A program made the position numbers and the translations under genes. Positions 49,022 through 59,040 of a stretch of DNA of 64,000 bases are shown piece after piece. Numbering within the stretch: position 1 is the stretch's first letter; every line of letters starts with the position of its first letter. The notes beneath the pieces were generated by a model. It did not search any database and was not told the DNA's origin. It saw nothing but the letters and a program-made list of their open reading frames with translations. The DNA is from Pseudomonas brenneri (GTDB lineage: Bacteria; Pseudomonadota; Gammaproteobacteria; Pseudomonadales; Pseudomonadaceae): contig NZ_VFIL01000007.1 of assembly GCF_007858285.1 (NCBI RefSeq), positions 186,001 through 250,000 of the forward strand, written 5' to 3'.

Positions 49022-50373
49022 CCCTGACTTCCTTTGGCCCGGCCAACCTGATCAAGCGTTCGGCCGAAACCCACCCGCTGACCTGGCGCCTGCGTGACGA
49101 CGGCGAGGCAGTATGGCTTGACGAGTACCAGGCCAAGAACGGTTATGCCGCAGCGCGCAAGGCTTTTTCCGACATGGCCCAGGACGATATCGTCCAGACC
49201 GTGAAGGATGCCGGCCTCAAGGGTCGCGGCGGTGCTGGCTTCCCCACGGGTGTGAAGTGGGGCCTGATGCCCAAGGACGAATCCATCAACATCCGCTACT
49301 TGCTGTGCAACGCGGATGAAATGGAGCCCAACACCTGGAAAGACCGCATGCTGATGGAGCAACTGCCCCATCTTCTGATCGAGGGCATGCTGATCAGTGC
49401 CCGCGCGCTGAAAACCTACCGTGGCTATATCTTCCTGCGTGGCGAATACACCACCGCCGCCAAGCACCTGAACCGTGCCGTGGAAGAAGCCAAGGCCGCA
49501 GGCCTGTTGGGCAAGAACATCCTCGGTTCGGGTTTTGACTTCGAGCTGTTCGTGCACACCGGCGCCGGGCGTTATATCTGCGGTGAAGAAACCGCCCTGA
49601 TCAACTCCCTTGAAGGCCGCCGTGCCAACCCGCGTTCCAAGCCGCCCTTCCCTGCCGCCGTGGGCGTGTGGGGCAAGCCGACCTGCGTGAACAACGTCGA
49701 GACCCTGTGCAACGTGCCGGCGATCATCGCCGACGGCGTGGACTGGTACAAATCCCTGGCCCGCGAAGGCAGCGAAGACATGGGCACCAAGCTCATGGGC
49801 TTCTCCGGCAAGGTCAAGAACCCGGGCCTGTGGGAACTGCCATTCGGCGTGACCGCCCGCGAGCTGTTTGAGGACTACGCCGGCGGCATGCGCGACGGCT
49901 ACACCCTGAAAGCCTGGCAGCCAGGCGGCGCCGGTACCGGCTTCCTGCTCCCTGAACACCTCGACGCACAAATGTATGCCGGCGGCATCGGCAAGGTAGG
50001 CACCCGGATGGGTACCGGCCTGGCGATGGCGGTGGACAATACCGTGAACATGGTGTCGTTGCTGCGCAACATGGAGCAGTTCTTCGCCCGTGAATCCTGT
50101 GGTTTCTGCACCCCGTGCCGCGATGGCCTGCCATGGAGCGTCAAGCTCCTGATGTCCATCGAGAAAGGCGAAGGCCAGCCGGGGGATATCGAGACCCTGC
50201 TGGGCCTGGTCGGTTTCCTCGGCCCTGGCAAGACCTTCTGTGCTCACGCACCGGGTGCCGTGGAGCCACTGGGCAGCGCAATCAAGTACTTCCGCTCGGA
50301 GTTCGAAGCCGGCATCGCGCCCAAAAGCGCCGCCGTCCCGCCTCTGGCAAAGCCGATCGTAGTCGGCGCGTAA
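49018..50373 (+). CDS. nuoF: NADH-quinone oxidoreductase subunit F
   Basis: This 451-residue subunit binds NADH and FMN (GRGGAGFPTGVKWG and CNADEMEPNTWKDR) and the 4Fe-4S cluster N3 through ESCGFCTPCRDG plus a later cysteine (KTFCAHAPG). It is the electron entry point of complex I in the cytoplasm. It overlaps nuoE and is followed by a hairpin-bearing 135-bp gap before nuoG. Confidence 0.97.
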   Translation: MTLTSFGPANLIKRSAETHPLTWRLRDDGEAVWLDEYQAKNGYAAARKAFSDMAQDDIVQTVKDAGLKGRGGAGFPTGVKWGLMPKDESINIRYLLCNADEMEPNTWKDRMLMEQLPHLLIEGMLISARALKTYRGYIFLRGEYTTAAKHLNRAVEEAKAAGLLGKNILGSGFDFELFVHTGAGRYICGEETALINSLEGRRANPRSKPPFPAAVGVWGKPTCVNNVETLCNVPAIIADGVDWYKSLAREGSEDMGTKLMGFSGKVKNPGLWELPFGVTARELFEDYAGGMRDGYTLKAWQPGGAGTGFLLPEHLDAQMYAGGIGKVGTRMGTGLAMAVDNTVNMVSLLRNMEQFFARESCGFCTPCRDGLPWSVKLLMSIEKGEGQPGDIETLLGLVGFLGPGKTFCAHAPGAVEPLGSAIKYFRSEFEAGIAPKSAAVPPLAKPIVVGA

Positions 50374-50382
50374 CGCTTCAAT

Positions 50383-50409
50383 AAGCGAAGGGTCCGTGCC
50401 CTTCGCTTT
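50383..50409 (+). terminator. Hairpin between nuoF and nuoG
   Basis: AAGCGAAGGG-TCCGTG-CCCTTCGCTTT is a 10-bp stem with only a short T-run. In the middle of the operon it may reduce transcription of the distal genes or protect mRNA ends. A full terminator is unlikely. Confidence 0.5.
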
Positions 50410-50508
50410 GTCATGTGCTGACGCCTTGAAGGCTGTGTTGATGCACATGAATAACAAGATTCCATTAGCCACGCCCGCTGACAACGGGCCAACGAAGAAC
50501 TTTGAACC

Positions 50509-53223
50509 ATGGCCACTATCCACGTAGACGGCAAAGCGCTCGAAGTCGATGGGGCAGACAACCTGTTACAGGCGTGTCTGTCACTAGGCCTCGACATCCC
50601 TTATTTCTGCTGGCACCCCGCGCTTGGTAGCGTCGGTGCCTGTCGCCAGTGTGCGGTCAAGCAGTACACCGACGAGAACGACACCCGTGGTCGTATCGTC
50701 ATGTCCTGCATGACCCCAGCCACCGACAACACCTGGATCTCCATCGAAGATGAAGAGTCCAAGGCGTTCCGCGCCAGCGTTGTCGAATGGCTGATGACCA
50801 ACCACCCCCACGACTGCCCGGTCTGTGAGGAAGGCGGTCACTGCCACCTGCAAGACATGACGGTGATGACCGGCCACAACGAGCGCCGTTATCGCTTCAC
50901 CAAGCGTACCCACCAGAACCAGGAACTGGGCCCGTTCATTTCCCACGAAATGAACCGCTGCATCGCCTGCTACCGCTGCGTGCGTTTCTATAAAGACTAC
51001 GCCGGCGGCACCGACCTGGGCGTCTTCGGTGCCCACGACAACGTGTACTTCGGTCGCGTTGAAGACGGCGTGCTCGAAAGCGAATTCTCCGGCAACCTCA
51101 CCGAGGTCTGCCCGACCGGTGTGTTCACCGACAAGACCCACTCCGAGCGCTACAACCGCAAGTGGGACATGCAGTTCGCCCCGAGCATCTGCCATGGCTG
51201 CTCCAGCGGTTGCAACATTTCCCCGGGCGAGCGCTACGGGGAACTGCGTCGCATCGAAAACCGCTTCAACGGTTCGGTCAACCAGTACTTCCTGTGCGAC
51301 CGTGGCCGTTTCGGCTATGGCTACGTCAACCGCGAAGACCGTCCGCGTCAGCCACTGCTGCCCGATGGTGCCAAGCTGAGCCTGGACGACGCGCTGGATA
51401 AAGCCGCCGACCTGCTGCGCGGCCGTAACATCGTCGGTATCGGTTCGCCGCGAGCCAGCCTCGAAAGCAACTACGCGTTGCGCGAACTGGTCGGTGCCGA
51501 GCACTTCTACAGCGGTATCGAAGCCGCTGAACTGGAGCGCATCCGCCTGGTCCTGCAGGTGCTGAACGACAGCCCGCTGCCCGTGCCGAACATGCGCGAC
51601 ATCGAAGACCACGATGCGATCTTCGTCCTCGGTGAAGACCTGACCCAGACCGCCGCCCGTGTGGCACTGTCCCTGCGTCAGTCGGTCAAAGGCAAGGCCG
51701 AAGAAATGGCCGACGCCATGCGCGTCCAGCCGTGGCTTGACGCCGCCGTGAAAAACATCGGCCAGCACGCGCTGAACCCGCTGTTTATCGCAAGCCTGGC
51801 TGAAACCAAGCTCGACGATATCGCCGAAGAGTGCGTGCACGCAGCGCCAGACGACCTGGCCCGCATCGGTTTCGCCGTGGCCCACGCCCTTGACGCCAGC
51901 GCGCCTGCCGTCGAAGGCCTGGACGCAGAAGCCGTGGCCCTGGCCCAGCGCATCGCCGACGCCCTGCTGGCGGCCAAGCGTCCTTTGATCATTGCCGGTA
52001 CCTCGTTGGGTTCCAAGGCGCTGATCGAGGCCGCAGCCAACATCGCCAAGGCCCTCAAGCTGCGCGACAAGAACGGCTCCATCAGCCTGGTTGTACCGGA
52101 AGCCAACAGCCTTGGCCTGGCCATGCTCGGCGGCGAATCCGTGGACGCAGCCCTGCAAGCGGTGATCGACGGCAATGCCGACGCCATTGTGGTGCTGGAA
52201 AACGATCTGTACACCCGCACCGATGCCGCCAAGGTTGACGCTGCACTGAACGCCGCCAAAGTGCTGATCGTCGCCGACCACCAGAAGACCGCCACCAGCG
52301 ACCGTGCCCACCTGGTGCTGCCAGCCGCCACCTTCGCCGAAGGCGACGGTACCCTGGTCAGCCAGGAAGGCCGCGCCCAGCGCTTCTTCCAGGTGTTCGA
52401 TCCGAAGTACATGGACGCCAGCATCCTGGTTCACGAAGGCTGGCGCTGGCTGCATGCCCTGCGCGCAACCCTGCTGAACCAGCCGATCGACTGGACCCAG
52501 CTCGACCACGTCACCGCAGCCGTCGCCTCCAGCGCACCGCAACTGGCGCGTATCGTCGATGCCGCACCGTCCGCCGCGTTCCGCATCAAGGGCATGAAAC
52601 TGGCCCGTGAACCGCTGCGTTACTCCGGGCGTACCGCCATGCGCGCTGACATCAGCGTGCACGAACCGCGTACTCCACAAGACAACGACACCGCGTTCGC
52701 CTTCTCCATGGAAGGTTACTCGGGTTCGGTCGAGCCACGTCAGCAGGTGCCTTTCGCCTGGTCGCCGGGCTGGAACTCGCCGCAGGCCTGGAACAAGTTC
52801 CAGGACGAAGTCGGTGGTCATATCCGCGCTGGCGACCCGGGCACCCGCCTGATCGAAAGCACCGGTGACTCGCTGAACTGGTTCGCTGGTGTGCCGCGTC
52901 CGTTCAACCCGGCCCAGGGCACCTGGCAGGTTGTGCCGTTCTTCCACCTGTTCGGCAGCGAAGAGAACTCTTCCAAGGCCGCGCCGGTGCAAGAGCGCAT
53001 CCCGGCGGCCTACGTGGCGCTGGCCAAGTCCGAAGCCGACCGCCTGGGCGTCAACGACGGTGCCCTGCTCAGCTTGAACGTAGCCGGCCAGACCCTGCGT
53101 CTGCCGCTGCGCATCAACGACGAGTTGGGTGCTGGCCTGGTTGCCCTGCCAAAAGGCATCGCCGGCATTCCGCCGGCGATCTTCGGCCACACCGTTGACG
53201 GTCTGCAGGAGGCAGCGCAATGA
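50509..53223 (+). CDS. nuoG: NADH-quinone oxidoreductase subunit G
   Basis: This 904-residue, largest peripheral subunit has an N-terminal 2Fe-2S ferredoxin domain (CWHPALGSVGACRQCAVKQY), the His/Cys-liganded cluster segment (HDCPVCEEGGHCHLQDM), cluster ligands CIACYRCVRFYKD and CPTGVFTDKT, and the CHGCSSGCNISPG site of cluster N7. Residues from about 230 form a molybdopterin-type domain without the cofactor. It ends 4 bp inside nuoH. The preceding hairpin sets it apart from nuoA-F. Confidence 0.96.
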   Translation: MATIHVDGKALEVDGADNLLQACLSLGLDIPYFCWHPALGSVGACRQCAVKQYTDENDTRGRIVMSCMTPATDNTWISIEDEESKAFRASVVEWLMTNHPHDCPVCEEGGHCHLQDMTVMTGHNERRYRFTKRTHQNQELGPFISHEMNRCIACYRCVRFYKDYAGGTDLGVFGAHDNVYFGRVEDGVLESEFSGNLTEVCPTGVFTDKTHSERYNRKWDMQFAPSICHGCSSGCNISPGERYGELRRIENRFNGSVNQYFLCDRGRFGYGYVNREDRPRQPLLPDGAKLSLDDALDKAADLLRGRNIVGIGSPRASLESNYALRELVGAEHFYSGIEAAELERIRLVLQVLNDSPLPVPNMRDIEDHDAIFVLGEDLTQTAARVALSLRQSVKGKAEEMADAMRVQPWLDAAVKNIGQHALNPLFIASLAETKLDDIAEECVHAAPDDLARIGFAVAHALDASAPAVEGLDAEAVALAQRIADALLAAKRPLIIAGTSLGSKALIEAAANIAKALKLRDKNGSISLVVPEANSLGLAMLGGESVDAALQAVIDGNADAIVVLENDLYTRTDAAKVDAALNAAKVLIVADHQKTATSDRAHLVLPAATFAEGDGTLVSQEGRAQRFFQVFDPKYMDASILVHEGWRWLHALRATLLNQPIDWTQLDHVTAAVASSAPQLARIVDAAPSAAFRIKGMKLAREPLRYSGRTAMRADISVHEPRTPQDNDTAFAFSMEGYSGSVEPRQQVPFAWSPGWNSPQAWNKFQDEVGGHIRAGDPGTRLIESTGDSLNWFAGVPRPFNPAQGTWQVVPFFHLFGSEENSSKAAPVQERIPAAYVALAKSEADRLGVNDGALLSLNVAGQTLRLPLRINDELGAGLVALPKGIAGIPPAIFGHTVDGLQEAAQ

Positions 53224-54227
53224 CTTGGTTCACTCCTGAAGTGATCGACGTGATCATCTCGGTGGTCAAGGCCATCGTGATCCTGCTGGCCGTGGTGGTC
53301 GCGGGCGCCCTGCTCAGCTTCGTCGAACGTCGCCTGCTGGGCTGGTGGCAGGACCGTTATGGTCCGAACCGCGTAGGCCCGTTCGGCATGTTCCAGATCG
53401 CTGCCGACATGCTGAAAATGTTCTTCAAGGAAGACTGGACCCCACCGTTTGCCGACAAGGTGATCTTCACCCTGGCACCGGTCGTGGCCATGAGCGCCTT
53501 GCTGATTGCCTTCGCAATCATCCCGATCACCCCGACCTGGGGCGTGGCGGACCTGAACATCGGCTTGCTGTTCTTCTTCGCCATGGCCGGTTTGTCGGTC
53601 TACGCGGTGCTGTTCGCCGGTTGGGCCAGTAACAACAAGTTCGCCCTGCTGGGCAGCTTGCGGGCCTCGGCCCAGACTGTGTCCTACGAAGTGTTCATGG
53701 GCCTGGCGCTGATGGGCATCGTGGTGCAGGTTGGCTCGTTCAACATGCGCGACATCGTCGAGTACCAGGCGCAGAACCTGTGGTTCATCATCCCGCAGTT
53801 CTTTGGCTTCTGTACCTTCTTCATCGCTGGCGTGGCCGTGACTCACCGTCACCCCTTCGACCAACCGGAAGCGGAACAGGAACTGGCCGACGGCTACCAC
53901 ATTGAATACGCCGGCATGAAATGGGGCATGTTCTTCGTCGGTGAGTACATCGGCATCATCTTGATCTCGGCCCTGCTGGTCACGCTGTTCTTCGGCGGCT
54001 GGCACGGTCCGTTCGGCATCCTGCCGCAGTTGGCGTTCTTCTGGTTCTTCCTCAAGACCGCGTTCTTCATCATGTTGTTTATCCTGCTGCGCGCTTCCAT
54101 TCCGCGCCCACGATACGACCAGGTGATGGATTTCAGCTGGCGCTTCTGCCTGCCGCTGACCCTGATCAATTTGCTGGTGACTGCTGCCGTTGTGTTGTTG
54201 AACACGCCAGCGGGCGCGGTTCAGTGA
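53220..54227 (+). CDS. nuoH: NADH-quinone oxidoreductase subunit H
   Basis: This 335-residue membrane subunit has eight helices and joins the membrane and peripheral arms. The family motifs ERRLLGWWQDRYGPNRVGPF and EYAGMKWGMFFVGEYIGII line the quinone chamber. It overlaps nuoG by 4 bp and precedes nuoI by 11 bp. Its sequence shows no anomalies. Confidence 0.97.
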   Translation: MTWFTPEVIDVIISVVKAIVILLAVVVAGALLSFVERRLLGWWQDRYGPNRVGPFGMFQIAADMLKMFFKEDWTPPFADKVIFTLAPVVAMSALLIAFAIIPITPTWGVADLNIGLLFFFAMAGLSVYAVLFAGWASNNKFALLGSLRASAQTVSYEVFMGLALMGIVVQVGSFNMRDIVEYQAQNLWFIIPQFFGFCTFFIAGVAVTHRHPFDQPEAEQELADGYHIEYAGMKWGMFFVGEYIGIILISALLVTLFFGGWHGPFGILPQLAFFWFFLKTAFFIMLFILLRASIPRPRYDQVMDFSWRFCLPLTLINLLVTAAVVLLNTPAGAVQ

Positions 54228-54238
54228 GGATTTGACCC

Positions 54239-54787
54239 ATGTTCAAATATATTGGCGACATCGTTAAGGGTACCGGTACCCAGTTGCGAAGCCTGGTGAT
54301 GGTTTTCGGCCATGGCTTTCGCAAACGCGACACCCTGCAATACCCGGAAGAAGCGGTGTACCTGCCGCCGCGCTATCGCGGCCGTATCGTGCTGACCCGC
54401 GACCCCGACGGCGAAGAGCGTTGTGTAGCCTGCAACCTGTGCGCCGTGGCGTGCCCGGTGGGCTGTATTTCCCTGCAGAAAGCTGAAACCGAAGACGGTC
54501 GCTGGTACCCGGACTTCTTCCGCATCAACTTCTCGCGCTGCATTTTCTGCGGCCTGTGCGAGGAAGCTTGCCCGACCACCGCGATCCAGCTGACACCGGA
54601 TTTCGAGATGGCCGAGTTCAAACGTCAGGACCTGGTGTACGAGAAAGAAGATCTGCTGATCTCCGGTCCCGGTAAAAACCCTGATTACAACTTCTATCGT
54701 GTTGCAGGTATGGCCGTTGCCGGTAAGCCGAAGGGCGCCGCACAAAACGAAGCCGAGCCGATCAACGTGAAGAGCTTGCTGCCTTAA
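54239..54787 (+). CDS. nuoI: NADH-quinone oxidoreductase subunit I
   Basis: This 182-residue protein holds two 4Fe-4S clusters (N6a and N6b) via CVACNLCAVACPVG and CIFCGLCEEACPT. It transfers electrons from NuoG to NuoB. The N-terminal amphipathic helix contacts the membrane. The start has AGGATTTGACCC upstream. It precedes nuoJ by 9 bp. Confidence 0.97.
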   Translation: MFKYIGDIVKGTGTQLRSLVMVFGHGFRKRDTLQYPEEAVYLPPRYRGRIVLTRDPDGEERCVACNLCAVACPVGCISLQKAETEDGRWYPDFFRINFSRCIFCGLCEEACPTTAIQLTPDFEMAEFKRQDLVYEKEDLLISGPGKNPDYNFYRVAGMAVAGKPKGAAQNEAEPINVKSLLP

Positions 54788-54796
54788 GGAAGAAAG

Positions 54797-55300
54797 ATGG
54801 AATTCGCTTTCTATTTCGCATCGGGTATTGCAGTGGTGTCCACGCTTCGCGTGATCACCAACACCAACCCCGTGCACGCCCTGCTCTACCTGATCATTTC
54901 GCTGATCGCCGTGGCCATGACCTTTTTCAGCCTCGGCGCACCGTTTGCCGGTGTCCTGGAAGTGATCGCCTACGCTGGCGCCATCATGGTGCTGTTCGTG
55001 TTTGTGGTGATGATGCTCAACCTGGGGCCCGCTTCGGTCGCCCAGGAACGCGTCTGGCTCAAGCCCGGCATCTGGCTTGGCCCGGTGATCCTGGCAGCCC
55101 TGCTGCTGGCTGAACTGCTGTATGTACTGTTCGCTCACCAGAGCGGCCAGGCCATCGGCCACACCACCGTAGACGCCAAGGCCGTGGGCATCAGCCTGTT
55201 CGGCCCGTACCTGCTGGTGGTCGAACTGGCTTCGATGCTGCTGCTCGCTGCAGCCATCACTGCCTTCCACTTGGGCCGCAACGAAGCCAAGGAGCAATGA
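54797..55300 (+). CDS. nuoJ: NADH-quinone oxidoreductase subunit J
   Basis: This 167-residue membrane protein has five helices. The TNTNPVHALLYLIISLIAVA and LEVIAYAGAIMVLFVFVVMM segments are diagnostic; the latter includes the pi-bulge helix that moves during proton pumping. It overlaps or abuts nuoK. Confidence 0.95.
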   Translation: MEFAFYFASGIAVVSTLRVITNTNPVHALLYLIISLIAVAMTFFSLGAPFAGVLEVIAYAGAIMVLFVFVVMMLNLGPASVAQERVWLKPGIWLGPVILAALLLAELLYVLFAHQSGQAIGHTTVDAKAVGISLFGPYLLVVELASMLLLAAAITAFHLGRNEAKEQ

Positions 55301-55302
55301 CG

Positions 55303-55611
55303 ATGCCTGCTATCCCTTTGGAGCATGGTCTGGCGGTTGCCGGCATCCTGTTCTGCCTTGGCCTGGTCGGCCTGATGGTTCGCCGTAACATCCTGTTTGT
55401 GTTGATGAGCCTGGAAATCATGATGAACGCTGCTGCACTGGCCTTCATCGTGGCGGGTGCGCGTTGGGGCCAGCCGGATGGACAAGTGATGTTCATCCTG
55501 GTGATCAGCCTGGCAGCCGCCGAGGCCAGTATTGGCCTGGCGATCCTGCTGCAACTGTATCGTCGCTTCCACACGCTTGATATCGACGCTGCCAGTGAGA
55601 TGCGCGGATGA
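55303..55611 (+). CDS. nuoK: NADH-quinone oxidoreductase subunit K
   Basis: This 102-residue membrane protein has three helices, with conserved glutamates in MSLEIMMNAAALAFI and AAAEASIGLAILLQLYR that take part in proton pumping. Its family start MPAIPLEHGL places the ATG at 55303 rather than 55297. It overlaps nuoL by 4 bp. Confidence 0.95.
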   Translation: MPAIPLEHGLAVAGILFCLGLVGLMVRRNILFVLMSLEIMMNAAALAFIVAGARWGQPDGQVMFILVISLAAAEASIGLAILLQLYRRFHTLDIDAASEMRG

Positions 55612-57461
55612 ACATGATCTTTCTGACTTTCGTATTCCCCCTGATCGGTTTCCTGCTGCTGTCGTTCTCCCGTGGACGCTGGTCGGAAAACCTCTCGGCC
55701 CTGGTCGGCGTGGGTTCCATTGGCCTGTCGGCGATTGTTGCCGCCTACGTCATCTGGCAATTCAACGTTGCACCGCCCGAAGCCGGTCACTACACCCTGG
55801 TGCTGTGGCAGTGGATGGCGGTCGAGGGCTTCAAGCCTGACTTCGCCCTCTACGTCGATGGCCTGTCGATCACCATGCTCGGCGTGGTGGTGGGCGTGGG
55901 CTTCCTGATCCACCTGTTCGCGTCCTGGTACATGCGCGGTGAAGCCGGCTACTCGCGCTTCTTCGCCTACACCAACCTGTTTATCGCCAGCATGCTGTTC
56001 CTGGTGCTGGGCGATAACCTGTTGTTCCTGTACTTCGGCTGGGAAGGCGTGGGCCTGTGCTCGTACCTGTTGATCGGTTTCTACTACAGCAACCGCAACA
56101 ACGGTAATGCGGCACTCAAGGCCTTTGTCGTGACCCGGATCGGCGACGTGTTCATGGCCATCGGCTTGTTCATCCTGTTCCAACAGGTGGGCACGCTGAA
56201 TATCCAGGAACTGCTGGTGCTGGCACCGCAGAAATTCCAGGTCGGCGACTTCTGGATCACCCTGGCAACCCTGATGCTGCTGGGTGGCGCTGTCGGTAAA
56301 TCGGCACAACTGCCCCTGCAAACCTGGCTGGCAGACGCCATGGCCGGTCCTACCCCGGTGTCGGCACTGATCCACGCCGCTACCATGGTGACCGCCGGTG
56401 TCTACCTGATCGCCCGTACCCACGGCCTGTTCACCCTGGCGCCGGAGATTCTGCATCTGGTGGGCCTGGTAGGTGGCGTGACCCTGGTCCTGGCCGGCTT
56501 CGCCGCGCTGGTGCAGACCGACATCAAGCGGATCCTCGCCTACTCGACCATGAGCCAGATCGGCTACATGTTCCTGGCCCTGGGCGTCGGCGCCTGGGAC
56601 GGCGCGATCTTCCACCTGATGACCCACGCCTTCTTCAAGGCCCTGCTGTTCCTGGCGTCCGGTGCGGTGATCGTTGCCTGCCATCACGAGCAGAACATCT
56701 TCAAGATGGGCGGCCTGTGGAAGAAACTGCCGTTGGCCTACGCCAGCTTCATCGTCGGTGGTGCCGCGCTTGCAGCCCTGCCACTGGTGACCGCAGGTTT
56801 CTACTCGAAAGACGAAATCCTCTGGGAAGCCTTTGCCAGCGGTAACCAAGGCCTGCTGTACGCCGGTCTGGTGGGTGCGTTCATGACCTCGCTGTACACC
56901 TTCCGCCTGATCTTCATCACCTTCCACGGTGAAGCCAAGACTGAAGCGCACGCAGGCCACGGCATCTCCCACTGGCTGCCACTGTCGGTGCTGATCATCC
57001 TGTCGACCTTCGTCGGCGCCATGATCACCCCGCCACTGGCTGGCGTACTGCCACAAAGCGTCGGGCATGCCGGCGGCGATGCCAAGCACAGCCTGGAAAT
57101 CGCCTCGGGCGCCATTGCCATCGCCGGTATCCTACTGGCGGCCCTGCTGTTCCTCGGCAAGCGTCGCTTCGTGACTGCCGTGGCCAACAGCGGCATTGGC
57201 CGCTTCCTTTCGGCCTGGTGGTTCGCCGCCTGGGGCTTCGACTGGATCTACGACAAACTGTTCGTCAAGCCTTACCTTGCGATCAGCCATGTACTGCGCA
57301 AAGACCCGCTCGACCAGACCATTGGTTTGATCCCGCGTGCTGCCAAGGCCGGCCACACCGCCCTGAGCCGCACCGAGACAGGCCAATTGCGTTGGTATGC
57401 AGCTTCCATGGCGGCCGGTGCCGTGCTGGTGATCGGCGCCATCGTAGTGGTAGCGGTCTGA
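55608..57461 (+). CDS. nuoL: NADH-quinone oxidoreductase subunit L
   Basis: This 617-residue antiporter-like subunit, the most distal in the membrane arm, has about 16 helices and the long lateral helix near the C-terminus. Key blocks are GWEGVGLCSYLLIGFYY, KSAQLPLQTWLADAMAGPTP and VSALIHAATMVTAGVYLI (with the conserved lysine and histidine). It pumps protons. It overlaps nuoK and precedes nuoM by 39 bp. Confidence 0.97.
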   Translation: MNMIFLTFVFPLIGFLLLSFSRGRWSENLSALVGVGSIGLSAIVAAYVIWQFNVAPPEAGHYTLVLWQWMAVEGFKPDFALYVDGLSITMLGVVVGVGFLIHLFASWYMRGEAGYSRFFAYTNLFIASMLFLVLGDNLLFLYFGWEGVGLCSYLLIGFYYSNRNNGNAALKAFVVTRIGDVFMAIGLFILFQQVGTLNIQELLVLAPQKFQVGDFWITLATLMLLGGAVGKSAQLPLQTWLADAMAGPTPVSALIHAATMVTAGVYLIARTHGLFTLAPEILHLVGLVGGVTLVLAGFAALVQTDIKRILAYSTMSQIGYMFLALGVGAWDGAIFHLMTHAFFKALLFLASGAVIVACHHEQNIFKMGGLWKKLPLAYASFIVGGAALAALPLVTAGFYSKDEILWEAFASGNQGLLYAGLVGAFMTSLYTFRLIFITFHGEAKTEAHAGHGISHWLPLSVLIILSTFVGAMITPPLAGVLPQSVGHAGGDAKHSLEIASGAIAIAGILLAALLFLGKRRFVTAVANSGIGRFLSAWWFAAWGFDWIYDKLFVKPYLAISHVLRKDPLDQTIGLIPRAAKAGHTALSRTETGQLRWYAASMAAGAVLVIGAIVVVAV

Positions 57462-57500
57462 TATGAACTTTGCGAACTTGCGAAAGGAAACGAGCCCGTC

Positions 57501-59033
57501 ATGATTCTGCCCTGGCTAATCCTGATCCCCTTTATCGGCGGCCTGCTCTGCTGGATGGGTGAACGCTTCGGCGCCACCCTGCCCCGCTGGATTGCGTTGC
57601 TGACCATGTCCCTGGAACTCGCACTCGGCCTCTGGCTGTGGGCCCATGGCGACTATTCATTTGCTCCGGCACCGGGTGTCGATCCAACCTTCGCGCTTGA
57701 ATTCAAGCACGTCTGGATCGAGCGCTTCGGCATCAACGTGCACCTGGCCCTCGACGGCCTGTCGCTGTTGATGATCCTGCTGACCGGCCTGCTGGGTATC
57801 CTCTCGGTACTTTGCTCCTGGAAAGAAATCGAGCGTCACGTGGGCTTCTTCCACCTGAACCTGATGTGGATCCTGGGCGGCGTGGTTGGCGTGTTCCTCG
57901 CCCTCGACCTGTTCATGTTCTTCTTCTTCTGGGAAATGATGCTGGTGCCGATGTACTTCCTCATCGCGCTCTGGGGTCACAGTTCTTCGGACGGCAAGAA
58001 AACCCGGATCTACGCGGCAACCAAGTTCTTCATCTTCACCCAGGCTTCCGGCCTGATCATGTTGGTGGCGATCCTGGGCCTGGTCCTGGTCAACTTCAAC
58101 AACACCGGCGTGATTACCTTCAACTACGCCGACCTGTTGAAAACCAAGATGTCGATGACTACCGAGTACATTCTCATGCTCGGTTTCTTCATCGCCTTCG
58201 CGGTGAAGCTGCCGGTGGTGCCGTTCCACTCCTGGCTGCCTGACGCTCACGCACAGGCGCCAACCGCAGGTTCCGTGGACCTGGCCGGTATCCTGTTGAA
58301 GACGGCGGCCTACGGCCTGCTGCGTTTCGCCCTGCCGCTGTTCCCGAATGCTTCGGCCGAATTTGCGCCGATCGCCATGACCCTGGGTCTGATCGGGATC
58401 TTCTACGGCGCATTCCTGGCCTTCGCGCAAACCGACATCAAGCGTCTGATTGCCTTCTCGTCCGTTTCCCACATGGGTTTCGTACTGATCGGCATCTACT
58501 CCGGCAGCCAGCTGGCGTTGCAAGGCGCAGTGATCCAGATGTTGGCCCACGGTGTTTCAGCCGCCGCACTGTTTATCCTCAGTGGCCAGTTGTACGAGCG
58601 CCTGCACACCCGTGACATGCGTGAGATGGGCGGCATCTGGTCGCGTATCGCCTACCTGCCGGCGATCAGCCTGTTCTTTGCCGCCGCGTCCCTGGGCTTG
58701 CCGGGTACGGGTAACTTTGTCGGTGAGTTCCTGATCCTGATGGGCAGCTTCGTCAGTGCGCCATGGATCACCGCGATTGCCACTTCCGGCCTGGTGTTCG
58801 GTTCGGTCTACTCGCTGATCATGATCCACCGCGCCTACTTCGGCCCGACCAAGTCGGACGCCGTCCTCAAAGGGATGGATGCTCGCGAACTGATCATGGT
58901 GCTCGGCCTTGCGGTACTGCTGGTGTACATCGGCGTGTATCCGCAACCGTTCCTCGACACCTCTGCCGCCACGATGCATGGCGTGCAGCAGTGGTTGAGC
59001 ACCGCCTTCACTCAACTCGCTTCGGCCCGGTAA
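57501..59033 (+). CDS. nuoM: NADH-quinone oxidoreductase subunit M
   Basis: This 510-residue antiporter-like subunit has about 14 helices. FFFWEMMLVPMYFLIALWG and KLPVVPFHSWLPDAHAQAPT hold the conserved glutamate and lysine of the proton channel. It is located between NuoL and NuoN in the membrane arm. The start has GAAAGGAAACG upstream. The next gene follows 7 bp later. Confidence 0.97.
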   Translation: MILPWLILIPFIGGLLCWMGERFGATLPRWIALLTMSLELALGLWLWAHGDYSFAPAPGVDPTFALEFKHVWIERFGINVHLALDGLSLLMILLTGLLGILSVLCSWKEIERHVGFFHLNLMWILGGVVGVFLALDLFMFFFFWEMMLVPMYFLIALWGHSSSDGKKTRIYAATKFFIFTQASGLIMLVAILGLVLVNFNNTGVITFNYADLLKTKMSMTTEYILMLGFFIAFAVKLPVVPFHSWLPDAHAQAPTAGSVDLAGILLKTAAYGLLRFALPLFPNASAEFAPIAMTLGLIGIFYGAFLAFAQTDIKRLIAFSSVSHMGFVLIGIYSGSQLALQGAVIQMLAHGVSAAALFILSGQLYERLHTRDMREMGGIWSRIAYLPAISLFFAAASLGLPGTGNFVGEFLILMGSFVSAPWITAIATSGLVFGSVYSLIMIHRAYFGPTKSDAVLKGMDARELIMVLGLAVLLVYIGVYPQPFLDTSAATMHGVQQWLSTAFTQLASAR

Positions 59034-59040
59034 GAGCGCT

